Below are positions 54,024 to 63,728 of a stretch of 64,000 nucleotides of DNA, piece after piece. Numbering within the stretch: the stretch's first letter is position 1; every line of letters starts with the position of its first letter. The stretch covers positions 62,001 to 126,000 of the forward strand of contig NZ_UAQZ01000003.1 of NCBI RefSeq assembly GCF_900446215.1, written 5' to 3'. The translations under genes were made by a program, and so were the position numbers. Under the pieces are notes generated by a model. That model did no database searches, was not told the DNA's origin, and saw only the letters and a list, made by a program, of their open reading frames with translations. This stretch comes from Burkholderia cenocepacia. GTDB lineage: Bacteria; Pseudomonadota; Gammaproteobacteria; Burkholderiales; Burkholderiaceae.

Positions 54024-54121
54024 GTTGGCACTCGCCGGGCCGTCCCGAGCGTGCCGATCGCCCGTTGGGGCGCAGCGAACATAGTGAGTGTGGGGGCTGT
54101 TTCCCCTGAGTCGGAGTTTGA

Positions 54122-56335
54122 ATGAGCGTTACCACGTCGGGGTTGCAGTCGAAGTCGAGTCAGGGTGCGTCGAAACGCGCGGTCGAGCTGCTCAGCTCGA
54201 TGCGCTTCGCGATCGCGCTGCTGGTGGTGCTGTCGATCGCGAGCATCATCGGCACGGTCCTGACCCAGGACGATCCGTATCCGAACTACGTGAACCAGTT
54301 CGGGCCGTTCTGGGCGGACATCTTCCGCTCGCTGGGCCTGTACAACGTGTACAGCGCGTGGTGGTTCATGCTGATCCTGATCTTCCTCGTCGTGTCGATC
54401 TCGCTGTGCGTGATCCGCAATGCGCCGAAGATGCTCGCCGATGCGAAGAGCTGGAAGGACAAGGTCCGCGAAGGCAGCCTGCGCGCGTTCCACCACAAGG
54501 CCGAGTACACGGCGTCCGGCACGCGCGCGACGGTCGCGGCGACGCTCGCCACGTTCGTCACGAAGGCCGGCTACAAGCACGTCGTGCGTGAAACCGACGG
54601 CGCGACGCTGATCTCCGCGAAGCGCGGCGCGATGACCAAGTGGGGCTACATTTCCGCCCACCTCGCGATCGTCGTGATCTGTATCGGCGGCCTGCTCGAC
54701 AGCAACCTGCCGATCAAATTCCAGATGTGGATGTTCGGCAAGAGCCCGGTCAACACGAGCGCGACGATCAGCGAGATTTCGCCCGACCATCGCCTGTCCG
54801 CGTCGAACCCGACGTTCCGCGGCTATGCGTGGGTGCCGGAGGGCCAGTTCGTGTCGACCGCGATCCTGAACCAGCCGAGCGGCTCGTTGATCCAGGATCT
54901 GCCGTTCTCGATCCAGCTCGACAAGTTCATCGTCGATTACTACACGACGGGCATGCCGAAGCTGTTCGCGAGCGACATCGTCGTGATCGATCGCGAGACC
55001 GGCCGGAAAATTCCGGCGCGGGTCGAGGTCAACAAGCCGTTCACGTACAAGGGCGTGTCGATCTACCAGTCGAGCTTCCAGGACGGCGGCTCGCAAATGC
55101 AGATGACGGCCTACCCGATGACGGGCAGCCATGCGGCGACCGTTCCCGTGAAGGGCACGATCGGCAGTTCGGCCCCGCTGCAGGTCCCGGGCGCCGACGG
55201 CGACACGATCGAGTTCTCCGATTTCCGCGCGATCAACGTCGAAAACATGGCCGACGCGAACGGCAAGCCGGACGTGCGCGGCGTCGCGACGACCAGCTCG
55301 CTGAAGGAAGTATTCGACGAGCGGCTCGGCTCGGGCGCGAAGACGTCGAAGCCGACGCAGCTCCACAACATCGGCCCGTCGGTGCAGTACAAGATTCGCG
55401 GCAAGGACGGCCAGGCGCGCGAATTCAACAACTACATGCTGCCCGTCGACATGAACGGCGAACGCGTGTTCCTCGCCGGCGTGCGCGCGAGCCCGAACGA
55501 TCCGTTCCGTTACATGCGGATCCCGGCCGACAGCCAGGATTCGATCGGCGAATGGATGCGCCTGCGCGCCGCGCTCGAGGATCCGGCCGTGCGCACCGAA
55601 GCCGCCGCGCGCTTCGCGCAGCGCTCGCTGCCGGGCGACGCGTCGCTGCGCGGCCGCCTGCAGGACAGCGCGTCGAAGGTGCTGACCCTGTTTGCGGCGA
55701 GCGACGACAGCGTCGGCCGCGGCGCGGATGGCCAGCCGGTCGGCGGCTTTCAGGCGGTGGCGACCTTCATCGACCGCTCGGTGCCGAAGGGCGAGCAGGA
55801 GAAGGCCGCGAGCCTGTTGCTGCGGATGCTCGAGGGCTCGATGTGGGAGGTCTGGCAGATTGCGCGCGAGCGTGCCGGCGAGCCGGCCGCGCAGCAGGGC
55901 ACCGACACGATCCGCTTCGTGCAGAACGCGATCAACGCGCTATCCGACAGCTTCTTGTATGGATCGCCGGTCTATTTGCAGCTTGATTCCTTCAAGCAGG
56001 TGCAAGCTTCGGTATTTCAGCTGACGCGCGCACCCGGCAAGAATCTGGTGTATCTTGGCAGCCTGCTGCTGGTCGTCGGCATCTTCTCGATGTTCTACGT
56101 GCGCGAGCGGCGACTCTGGTTCTGGCTGAAGGACGCCGGTTCGGGCGTCGATGTGGTGATGGCAATGTCCACGGCCCGCAAGACCTTCGATTTCGAGAAA
56201 GAATTCGTGCAGACGCGCGACGCGGCCGGCGCCGCCTTGCGCGCCGCACCTCGCGATGCCGCGCCCGCCGGTGCGGCTTCGACGGCCCGCCCGCCTGTCG
56301 GCGGCGGTTCCGATTCCGAGAATTCCACCCGGTAA
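54122..56335 (+). CDS. resB: Cytochrome c biogenesis protein ResB (Ccs1)
   Basis: 737 residues. System II haem-handling protein that works with CcsA/ResC to ligate haem to apocytochrome c in the periplasm. Three N-proximal membrane helices (near 30-50, 80-100 and 175-195), a large periplasmic domain, and a last helix near 640 (NLVYLGSLLLVVGIFSMF). The C-terminal tail of about 70 residues is cytoplasmic and Ala/Arg-rich. Four bases separate it from the next gene. Confidence 0.95.
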   Translation: MSVTTSGLQSKSSQGASKRAVELLSSMRFAIALLVVLSIASIIGTVLTQDDPYPNYVNQFGPFWADIFRSLGLYNVYSAWWFMLILIFLVVSISLCVIRNAPKMLADAKSWKDKVREGSLRAFHHKAEYTASGTRATVAATLATFVTKAGYKHVVRETDGATLISAKRGAMTKWGYISAHLAIVVICIGGLLDSNLPIKFQMWMFGKSPVNTSATISEISPDHRLSASNPTFRGYAWVPEGQFVSTAILNQPSGSLIQDLPFSIQLDKFIVDYYTTGMPKLFASDIVVIDRETGRKIPARVEVNKPFTYKGVSIYQSSFQDGGSQMQMTAYPMTGSHAATVPVKGTIGSSAPLQVPGADGDTIEFSDFRAINVENMADANGKPDVRGVATTSSLKEVFDERLGSGAKTSKPTQLHNIGPSVQYKIRGKDGQAREFNNYMLPVDMNGERVFLAGVRASPNDPFRYMRIPADSQDSIGEWMRLRAALEDPAVRTEAAARFAQRSLPGDASLRGRLQDSASKVLTLFAASDDSVGRGADGQPVGGFQAVATFIDRSVPKGEQEKAASLLLRMLEGSMWEVWQIARERAGEPAAQQGTDTIRFVQNAINALSDSFLYGSPVYLQLDSFKQVQASVFQLTRAPGKNLVYLGSLLLVVGIFSMFYVRERRLWFWLKDAGSGVDVVMAMSTARKTFDFEKEFVQTRDAAGAALRAAPRDAAPAGAASTARPPVGGGSDSENSTR

Positions 56336-56339
56336 CATC

Positions 56340-57530
56340 ATGGATCTCACGCAAGTTTCCTCTTCCCGTACGGCGTCGGCCCCGGCGCCGGCATCGTCGC
56401 CGTTGTTCGACGAGCGTCCGTTCCTCGCGCGCCTGTCGCTGTTCGACTGGCTGTTCGCCCTGGCGCTCGTGGCGGGCGCGGGCTATGCGCTCGTGCACTA
56501 CAACGCGCACATGGATTACTACGACAAGGCGGTGATGATCGGCACCGTGCCGGCGCTCGTCGCGCTCGGCTGGCGCTGGAAGCCCGCGCGGCTGATGATG
56601 GCGTCGATCTCCGTGCTGTCGCTGTTGTCGATCCAGATCTACCAGGGCGATCTCGCCCGCGCCGATTCGGCGTTCTTCCTCAAGTACTTCCTGTCGAGCC
56701 AGTCGGCGATCCTGTGGATGAGCGCGATGTTCGTGCTCGCGACGATCTTCTACTGGATCGGGCTGCTCGCGCGCGCCGAAACGGGCGCCGCGATCGGCCA
56801 GAAGCTCACGTGGGTCGCCGTGCTGATGGGCTTCACGGGGCTGATGGTGCGCTGGTACGAGTCCTACCTGATCGGTGCGGACGTCGGGCACATCCCCGTA
56901 TCGAACCTCTATGAAGTGTTCGTCCTGTTCAGCCTGATCACGGCGCTGCTTTATCTGTATTACGAAGGCCACTACGGCACGCGTTCGCTCGGCGCGTTCG
57001 TGCTGCTGGTCATCAGCGCGGCGGTCGGCTTCCTGATGTGGTACTCGGTCGCGCGCGATGCGCAGCAGATCCAGCCGCTCGTGCCGGCGCTGCAAAGCTG
57101 GTGGATGAAGATCCACGTGCCGGCGAACTTCATCGGCTACGGCAGCTTCGCGCTGTCGGCGATGGTGTCGGTCGCGTACCTGATGAAGGAGCGCGGGATC
57201 CTCGCGGATCGCCTGCCGACGCTGGAGGTGCTCGACGACGTGATGTACAAGTCGATCGCGGTCGGTTTCGCGTTCTTCACGATCGCGACGATCCTCGGCG
57301 CGCTGTGGGCGGCCGAAGCGTGGGGCGGCTACTGGAGCTGGGACCCGAAGGAAACCTGGGCGCTGATCGTGTGGCTGAACTACGCGGCGTGGCTGCACAT
57401 GCGGCTGATGAAGGGCCTGCGCGGCGCGGTGGCCGCCTGGTGGGCGCTCACCGGCCTGCTGGTCACGACGTTCGCGTTCCTCGGCGTCAACATGTTCCTG
57501 TCCGGGCTGCACAGCTACGGCAAGCTGTAA
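56340..57530 (+). CDS. ccsA: Cytochrome c biogenesis protein CcsA/ResC-type
   Basis: 396 residues from the ATG at 56340 (MDLTQVSSSRTASAP). Multi-spanning haem exporter and lyase partner of ResB. The tryptophan-rich haem motif reads WGGYWSWDPKETWALIVWL, with periplasmic His ligands in the flanking helices. Named resC or ccsB in some annotations. Confidence 0.94.
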   Translation: MDLTQVSSSRTASAPAPASSPLFDERPFLARLSLFDWLFALALVAGAGYALVHYNAHMDYYDKAVMIGTVPALVALGWRWKPARLMMASISVLSLLSIQIYQGDLARADSAFFLKYFLSSQSAILWMSAMFVLATIFYWIGLLARAETGAAIGQKLTWVAVLMGFTGLMVRWYESYLIGADVGHIPVSNLYEVFVLFSLITALLYLYYEGHYGTRSLGAFVLLVISAAVGFLMWYSVARDAQQIQPLVPALQSWWMKIHVPANFIGYGSFALSAMVSVAYLMKERGILADRLPTLEVLDDVMYKSIAVGFAFFTIATILGALWAAEAWGGYWSWDPKETWALIVWLNYAAWLHMRLMKGLRGAVAAWWALTGLLVTTFAFLGVNMFLSGLHSYGKL

Positions 57531-57556
57531 GATTTCCGCCGCTCGTCCGACCATAG

Positions 57557-57590
57557 ACCGCCGGTGCACTGCGTGCCCGGCGGTTTTCTT
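57557..57590 (+). terminator. Terminator after the resB-ccsA operon
   Basis: Stem ACCGCCGG/CCGGCGGT with extra inner pairing, then TTTTCTTTTG. Confidence 0.85.
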
Positions 57591-57688
57591 TTGTAATGGG
57601 CGGGCGAACCGGGCGTCGAACGGCGCGCGACGGGCCGGGTCGAACGCTGATGAAGCATGCGCGTCGCGCATGCGGGAGGAACTGCACG

Positions 57689-58684
57689 ATGTGGATCAAA
57701 CGCCCTTTGCGTAACGTACTGACCGGCGCGGATATCGCGCCGAGCGAGATCACGCCGCGCGCGGTATTCGAGAATCGGCGGCGCGTGTTGCAGGCGGCCG
57801 GCCTCGCGGCCGCGGGTGGCCTGTTCGGCACCAGCGGCGCGGCGCTCGCCGCGTATGCGTCACCCGACGCGCGGGCGGCGAAGCTCGCGGCAAAAACCAA
57901 CCCGACATTCGTCGCCATCGACAAGGTGACGCCGTTCAAGGACATCACGTCCTACAACAACTTCTACGAATTCGGCACCGACAAGAGCGATCCGGCGCAG
58001 AACGCGGGCACGTTGCGGCCGCGCCCGTGGCGCGTGAGTGTCGAAGGCAAGGTGCAGCACCCGAAGGTGTTCGATCTCGACGAGTTGCTGAAGCTCGCGC
58101 CGCTCGAGGAGCGCGTGTACCGGCTGCGCTGCGTCGAGGGCTGGTCGATGGTGATCCCGTGGATCGGCGTGCCGCTGTCCGAGCTGATCAAGCGCGTGCA
58201 GCCGACTGGCAACGCGAAATACGTGCAGTTCGTCACGCTGGCCGATCCGTCGCAGATGCCGGGCCTGTCGACGCCCGTGCTCGACTGGCCGTATTCGGAA
58301 GGGCTGCGCATGGACGAGGCGATGAATCCGCTGACGCTGCTGACGATGGGCGTCTACGGGCAGGTGCTGCCGAACCAGAACGGTGCGCCGGTGCGGATCG
58401 TCGTGCCGTGGAAATACGGGTTCAAGAGCGCGAAGTCGCTCGTGAAGATCCGCTTCGTCGACAAGCAGCCGAAGACGAGCTGGAACACGTACGCGGCGAA
58501 CGAGTACGGCTTTTATTCGAACGTGAACCCGAACGTCGATCATCCGCGCTGGAGCCAGGCGACCGAGCGGCGCATCGGCGAGGACGGCTTCTTCACGCCG
58601 AAGCGCAAGACGCTGATGTTCAACGGCTACGGCGACTTGGTCGCATCGATGTATCAGGGCATGGACCTGAAAAAGAATTTCTGA
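57689..58684 (+). CDS. msrP: Protein-methionine-sulphoxide reductase catalytic subunit MsrP
   Basis: 331 residues from the ATG at 57689 with GGGAGGA upstream; an ATG at 57650 is less likely. Twin-arginine signal ([10 protein letters not shown] ... GAALA). Periplasmic molybdopterin enzyme that reduces oxidised methionines; the Mo-ligating cysteine is Cys148 in RLRCVEGWS. Paired with its membrane haem partner MsrQ 20 bases downstream. Confidence 0.96.
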   Translation: MWIKRPLRNVLTGADIAPSEITPRAVFENRRRVLQAAGLAAAGGLFGTSGAALAAYASPDARAAKLAAKTNPTFVAIDKVTPFKDITSYNNFYEFGTDKSDPAQNAGTLRPRPWRVSVEGKVQHPKVFDLDELLKLAPLEERVYRLRCVEGWSMVIPWIGVPLSELIKRVQPTGNAKYVQFVTLADPSQMPGLSTPVLDWPYSEGLRMDEAMNPLTLLTMGVYGQVLPNQNGAPVRIVVPWKYGFKSAKSLVKIRFVDKQPKTSWNTYAANEYGFYSNVNPNVDHPRWSQATERRIGEDGFFTPKRKTLMFNGYGDLVASMYQGMDLKKNF

Positions 58685-58704
58685 GCGCGACCGTGAGAAA
58701 CGAC

Positions 58705-59391
58705 ATGCATCCTTCGACGCTCACACCCGCGCGCGCCGCGGGCGCCGGGCAGGCTGCTCGCACGGCGCGTGCCGGGGCGAACCGTCCTGCCGCGCCGCGC
58801 TGGCTCGCGCCGGCCAAGGTGCTGGTGTTCGCGGCCGGCCTCTACCCGCTCGCGCGCATCGTGCTGTTCGGGCTGACCGACCGGCTCGGCGCGAACCCGA
58901 TCGAATTCATCACGCGTTCGACCGGTTTGTGGACGCTCGTCCTGTTGTGCATCACGCTGGCCGTCACGCCGCTGCGGCGCATCACGGGCTTCGCGCCGTT
59001 GCTGCGCTTTCGTCGGATGATCGGGCTGTTCGCGTTCTTTTACGCGACGCTGCACTTCACGACCTACCTGTGGTTCGACAAGTGGTTCGACGTCGTCGCG
59101 ATCCTGAAGGATGTCGGCAAGCGCCCGTTCATCACGGTCGGTTTCGCGGCGTTCGTGCTGCTGATTCCGCTCGCCGCGACGTCGCCGCGCGCGATGGTGC
59201 GCCGGCTCGGTCGCCACTGGGCGACGCTGCACAGCGCAATCTACGCGATCGCGCTGTTCGGCGTGCTGCACTTCTGGTGGATGCGGGCGGGCAAGCACGA
59301 TCTTGCGCAGCCGAAGCTCTACGCGGCGATCGTCGCCGCGCTGCTCGGCTGGCGGCTGGTGACGTGGGGCTGGCGGCGCGTGCGCGCGTGA
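58705..59391 (+). CDS. msrQ: MsrPQ haem-binding membrane subunit MsrQ
   Basis: 228 residues from the ATG at 58705; a GTG at 58693 is an alternative start. Six-helix ferric-reductase-like protein that carries electrons from the respiratory chain to MsrP. Haem-ligand histidines lie in FYATLHFTTYLWFDK and in the HSAIYAIALFGVLHFWW region. The N-terminal 35 residues are Ala/Arg-rich and probably disordered. Confidence 0.94.
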   Translation: MHPSTLTPARAAGAGQAARTARAGANRPAAPRWLAPAKVLVFAAGLYPLARIVLFGLTDRLGANPIEFITRSTGLWTLVLLCITLAVTPLRRITGFAPLLRFRRMIGLFAFFYATLHFTTYLWFDKWFDVVAILKDVGKRPFITVGFAAFVLLIPLAATSPRAMVRRLGRHWATLHSAIYAIALFGVLHFWWMRAGKHDLAQPKLYAAIVAALLGWRLVTWGWRRVRA

Positions 59392-59409
59392 CGGCGCCGC
59401 CGCTGAAAA

Positions 59410-59440
59410 ACAAAAGGCGATGACCGGGAAGTCATCGCCT
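59410..59440. terminator. Bidirectional terminator between msrQ and lptM
   Basis: Stem AGGCGATGAC/GTCATCGCCT (59415-59424 with 59431-59440), six-base loop. On the minus strand it is followed by TTTTGTTTTT, so it ends lptM as a single-gene unit. Confidence 0.85.
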
Positions 59441-59473
59441 CGTTTCGTGCGCCGCGCGGGCGGCAGTGCGTCG

Positions 59474-59749
59474 TTACTTCGTCGCGGCCGGGCCCGATGC
59501 CGGGGCGGGCATGGTCGATGTGCTCGACAGTTCGGGCGACAGCGTGAGCGGCGAGCCGGACGTGTCGGGCGACTCGTCGGACGACGCGTTTTCGTCGGTC
59601 GGTTTCACGTCCGACGGCGGCGTATTCTGCGGCTGGATCGGCTTGGGCATCGGAGGCACGGTGGGCAGATAGAGCGCGCCGCTTTGACCGCAGCCGGCAA
59701 GAATCGCCAAAGCCGCTACAATCGCGCTCATCCGGAAAACGACTCGCAT
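59474..59749 (-). CDS. lptM: Small lipoprotein, LptM (YifL)-like
   Basis: 91 residues from the ATG at 59749; a later ATG at 59731 is possible. Lipoprotein signal with lipobox LAGC and Cys20, followed by GQSGALYLP and a Pro/Ser-rich tail. LptM proteins help mature the LptD-LptE outer-membrane translocon; the family is called from the GALYLP block and from its place next to cyaY, which matches E. coli. The tail is poorly conserved. Confidence 0.85.
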   Translation of the reverse strand: MRVVFRMSAIVAALAILAGCGQSGALYLPTVPPMPKPIQPQNTPPSDVKPTDENASSDESPDTSGSPLTLSPELSSTSTMPAPASGPAATK

Positions 59750-59770
59750 GATCGTCCCTGAACAATTTAA

Positions 59771-60112
<342 letters not shown>

Positions 60113-60146
60113 CGGCGGGAGCGCGCTCCGCGCGTCGTGCCCAAAG

Positions 60147-60173
60147 AAAAAGCGCCCCGCGGGGCGCTTTTTT
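60147..60173. terminator. Bidirectional terminator between cyaY and mrcA
   Basis: A near-perfect inverted repeat AAAAAGCGCCCC/GGGGCGCTTTTT around two bases, A/T-flanked for both converging genes. Confidence 0.9.
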
Positions 60174-60190
60174 CATGGCCGGGCCGCGGG

Positions 60191-62584
60191 TCAGTGGCCG
60201 CGGAACAGGTTCATGATGTCCTGCTTCTCCTGCTCGTCGACGTGCGGCACGGCCTCGTCGACGTTCTGCGCAGCGGGCGCCTGCGGCACGCCGACCGTCG
60301 ACACGAAGCCGTGGCCCGGCGTGAACTCGGTGAAGTACAACTCGCCGCCGAGCGATTCGACGCCTTCCGGCACCGTCGGCTTGAATTCCGGCACGCCCTT
60401 CAGCGCAGCGCCCATGTAGTCGATCCAGACCGGCAGCGACAGGCCGCCGCCGGTTTCGCGATCGCCGAGGCTGCGCGGATTGTCATAGCCGATCCATGCG
60501 ATCGCGGCGAGCGTGTGCTGGTAGCCGGCGAACCACGCGTCGTGCGAGTCGTTCGTCGTGCCGGTCTTGCCCGCGAGATCGGTGCGCTTCAGCACGTTGG
60601 TCCGCGCGCCCGTGCCGCGCTGCGCGACGCTCTGCAGCAGGCTGTTCATCACGTAGGCGTTGCGCGCGTCGATCGCGCGCGGCGCGTTCTGCTCGGCGAC
60701 GAGCGGCTGCGCGCGCGCGACGACCGCGCCGTTCGGATCGGTGACTTCGGCGATCAGGTACGGATTGACGCGATAGCCGCCGTTCGCGAAGACCGAATAC
60801 GCGCCGGCCATCTGCAGCGGCGTGACCTGGCCGGCGCCGAGTGCCATCGGCAGGTAGGCCGGATGGCGCTCGGCGTCGAAGCCGAAGCGCGTGATGTATT
60901 GCTGCGCGTATTTCGTGCCGATGTGATTCAGGATCCGGATCGACACGAGGTTGCGCGAGCGCTGCAGCGCGGTGCGCATCGACATCGGGCCTTCGAAGCC
61001 GCCGCCGTAGTTCTTCGGCTCCCACGGCTGGCCGCCGGTTTCCGCGGCGCTGAAATACAGCGGGCCGTCGTTGATCACGGTGGCGGGCCCGAGGCCCTTG
61101 TCGAGCGACGCCGAGTAGATGAACGGCTTGAACGACGAACCGGGCTGCCGCCACGCCTGCGTGACGTGGTTGAACTTGTTCTTGTTGTAGTCGAAGCCGC
61201 CGACGAGCGAGCGGATCGCCCCGTCCTGCGGGACGATCGACAGGAACGCGCCTTCGACCTGCGGCAACTGCGTGATCGACCATTTGCCGGCGTCGTTCTT
61301 CACGACCCGGATGATCGCGCCGGGGCGGATGCGCCGGCTCGGCTGCGCGTTGGCCGACAGCGCGCCCGACGCGAAGCGCAGGTTGTCGCCCTCGATCGTC
61401 GCCGTGCTGCCGTCGATGAACGCCACCGTGATCTGGCGCGGGCTCGCGGCCGTCACGACCGCGGCGATCAGCTCGCCGTTGTCGGGATGCTCGAGCAGCG
61501 CGTCGTCGATCGCCTGTTCGCGATCGTCGGCGCCGGCCGGCAGTTCGATGAAGCCTTCCGGCCCGCGATAGCCGTGGCGGCGCTCGTAATCCATGATGCC
61601 CTTGCGCAGCGCGGTGTACGCGACCTGCTGGTCCGCGGAGTCGATCGTCGTGACGACGTTGAAGCCGCGCGTGTAGGTTTCCTCGCGATACTGCGCATAC
61701 ATCATCTGTCTGACCATTTCCGCGACGTACTCGGCGTGCACGCTGAAATCGCGGCCCGGACCCTTGACGACGAGCGGCTGCGCGGCGGCTTCGTCGTACT
61801 GTTCGCGCGTGATGAAGTTCAGCTCGAGCATCCGCTGCAGGATGTATTCCTGGCGCACCTTCGCGCGCTTCGGATTCACGACCGGGTTATACGCGGACGG
61901 CGCCTTCGGCAGCCCCGCGAGCATCGCGGCTTCCGCGAGCGTGATGTCCTTCAGATCCTTGCCGAAATAGACGCGCGCCGCGCTCGCGAAGCCGTACGCA
62001 CGCTGGCCGAGATAGATCTGATTCATGTAGACCTCGAGAATCTGATCCTTCGTCAGCGCGCGCTCGATCCGGTACGCGAGCAGCATTTCGTAGATCTTGC
62101 GCGTGTAGGTCTTCTCGCTCGACAGGAAGAAGTTGCGCGCGACCTGCATCGTGATCGTGCTCGCGCCCTGCGACGCGTGGCCGTTCGTCAGCGCGACGAA
62201 GCCGGCGCGGATGATGCCGGTGAGGTCGACGCCGCCGTGATCGTAGAAGCGCGCGTCCTCGATCGCGAGGATCGCCTTCTTCAGCGAGTCGGGCACGTCC
62301 TTGAAATGAACGACGTCGCGGCGCTCCTCGCCGAATTCGCCGATCAGCACGTGATCGGACGTATAGATGCGCAGCGGTACCTTCGGCCGATAGTCGGTCA
62401 GCGCGTCGAGCGACGGCATGTTCGGCCAGGCCACGACGAGCGCATAGCCGAGCACGAGGCCGCCGGCCACGACGAGGGCCACGCACATCGCGGCGAAGCC
62501 GAGCAGGACTTTTTGCCACCAGGGCCGCTTCTTCGGCTCCGGGGCGGGAGGCGGGGACGTAGGAGTCGTGGATTGCATAGGCAT
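60191..62584 (-). CDS. mrcA: Penicillin-binding protein 1A
   Basis: 797 residues. Bifunctional peptidoglycan synthase. Membrane anchor near residues 25-45 (VLLGFAAMCVALVVAGGLVL). Glycosyltransferase 51 domain (about 75-240) with catalytic EDARFYDHGG and GASTITMQVARNF. Transpeptidase domain with SSFK (nucleophile Ser), SRN and KTGTT. Start at 62584 or two codons later (62578). Divergent from pilM, a conserved neighbourhood. Confidence 0.97.
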   Translation of the reverse strand: MPMQSTTPTSPPPAPEPKKRPWWQKVLLGFAAMCVALVVAGGLVLGYALVVAWPNMPSLDALTDYRPKVPLRIYTSDHVLIGEFGEERRDVVHFKDVPDSLKKAILAIEDARFYDHGGVDLTGIIRAGFVALTNGHASQGASTITMQVARNFFLSSEKTYTRKIYEMLLAYRIERALTKDQILEVYMNQIYLGQRAYGFASAARVYFGKDLKDITLAEAAMLAGLPKAPSAYNPVVNPKRAKVRQEYILQRMLELNFITREQYDEAAAQPLVVKGPGRDFSVHAEYVAEMVRQMMYAQYREETYTRGFNVVTTIDSADQQVAYTALRKGIMDYERRHGYRGPEGFIELPAGADDREQAIDDALLEHPDNGELIAAVVTAASPRQITVAFIDGSTATIEGDNLRFASGALSANAQPSRRIRPGAIIRVVKNDAGKWSITQLPQVEGAFLSIVPQDGAIRSLVGGFDYNKNKFNHVTQAWRQPGSSFKPFIYSASLDKGLGPATVINDGPLYFSAAETGGQPWEPKNYGGGFEGPMSMRTALQRSRNLVSIRILNHIGTKYAQQYITRFGFDAERHPAYLPMALGAGQVTPLQMAGAYSVFANGGYRVNPYLIAEVTDPNGAVVARAQPLVAEQNAPRAIDARNAYVMNSLLQSVAQRGTGARTNVLKRTDLAGKTGTTNDSHDAWFAGYQHTLAAIAWIGYDNPRSLGDRETGGGLSLPVWIDYMGAALKGVPEFKPTVPEGVESLGGELYFTEFTPGHGFVSTVGVPQAPAAQNVDEAVPHVDEQEKQDIMNLFRGH

Positions 62585-62804
62585 ACCGGAAAACAGTCCC
62601 GCGATTATAGCTGCCCGGTAAGACCGGTCCTGACGCGGGGGCCGCCCGTCGGAAAGCCGCGGGTCGGCGTGCCGTCAGCATAGTCCGTGCATGGCCGCCG
62701 CGAGCGGATGCTGGCCGTTTGGCCGACTGTCGGCCGCACGCGTCGCTTTGCAGAATCAGGTCTCGGAAACGCGGCGTGGGCCGCGACGATCTCGGGAGGC
62801 TGGG

Positions 62805-63728
62805 ATGGCAGGACGATGGGTGGCGCGGTTTGCACAGGGCAGGCACCGGTCGACGGGAATCGACGTCGGTGCGCACGAGGTGAGGGTGGCCGTGCTGAGC
62901 CGGCGCGGCAGGGACGCGGACGTGCGCGTCGAGGGGCTCGAGCGGGAGCCGGTCGGGTTGGCGGGCGGGCCGGAAGACGCACGCTGGGCGGCGGTCGCGC
63001 GATCGCTGGCGGCGGCCGTGTCGCGGCTGTCGGCGGCCGAGGTGCGGTGCGACGCGTGCGGCGTGATGGCGCTGCACGATGACGAGATGCGCACCGCGAC
63101 GCTCGATCTGGCCGGGCGCGGCGACATTCCGGACGCCGCGCGGCAGGCGGCCGAACGCATCTCGGGGCTGGCGCCGGACAGTCTCGCGTTCGACTGGCGG
63201 CACTACGGCGGCGTGCGATCCGGCGAGATCGCGGTGGCGGTGGCGCCGCTGGCGTTGCTCGAGCGGCGCATCGACGTGGCCGCGCAGGCCGGTATCGACC
63301 TGACCGTGATCGACGGCGAGTCGGCCGCCGTGCTGCGCGCGCTGCGCTATGCCGCGCAGTTCGAACTCGACGCGCAGGGTGCCTACGCCGCGCTGTGGTT
63401 CTGCGACGCGGGCGTGTGCGGCTGGCGAATCGAGGGTTCGTCGGCTATCCCGGTGCTGACGCTGTCCGGCACGTTGCCGGAAGCACTGCCCGATGCGTTG
63501 CGGCGGCGCGCGCTCGGGGCCGTGCATTGCGTATTCGTCGCCGGGGACGAGCGATGTATCGCCCGCTTCGACACGTCCGTCGCCGAGATCGGCGACGTGC
63601 TCGGCACGGCGGTGGTCCCGTTCGACTGCACGGGCTGGGACGGACAGCCGTGCGCGCGCGCCGGCATGCCGGGCGGCCCGGCGTTTGCCGTCGCATTCGG
63701 GCTGGCGTTGCGCGGGGTGTGGGAATGA
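62805..63728 (+). CDS. pilM: Type IV pilus assembly protein PilM (divergent)
   Basis: 307 residues from the ATG at 62805 (GGGAGG upstream); open frame upstream to 62691 lacks a ribosome-binding site. Actin-like ATPase fold of the pilus alignment complex: phosphate-1 region STGIDVGAHEVRVAVL and a later block VIDGESAAVLRALRYA. Shorter than typical PilM of about 350 residues and diverged. It overlaps pilN by four bases. Confidence 0.85.
   Translation: MAGRWVARFAQGRHRSTGIDVGAHEVRVAVLSRRGRDADVRVEGLEREPVGLAGGPEDARWAAVARSLAAAVSRLSAAEVRCDACGVMALHDDEMRTATLDLAGRGDIPDAARQAAERISGLAPDSLAFDWRHYGGVRSGEIAVAVAPLALLERRIDVAAQAGIDLTVIDGESAAVLRALRYAAQFELDAQGAYAALWFCDAGVCGWRIEGSSAIPVLTLSGTLPEALPDALRRRALGAVHCVFVAGDERCIARFDTSVAEIGDVLGTAVVPFDCTGWDGQPCARAGMPGGPAFAVAFGLALRGVWE

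Noticed and set aside
60137..62683. An 848-residue plus-strand frame opposite mrcA
   Set aside because: Same shadow effect; it runs through the cyaY-mrcA terminator and has no ribosome-binding site, while PBP1A motifs on the minus strand are complete.
62691..62804. Longer PilM start at 62691
   Set aside because: The extension is Arg-rich, lacks a ribosome-binding site and lies in the divergent mrcA promoter region; the ATG at 62805 has GGGAGG at good spacing.
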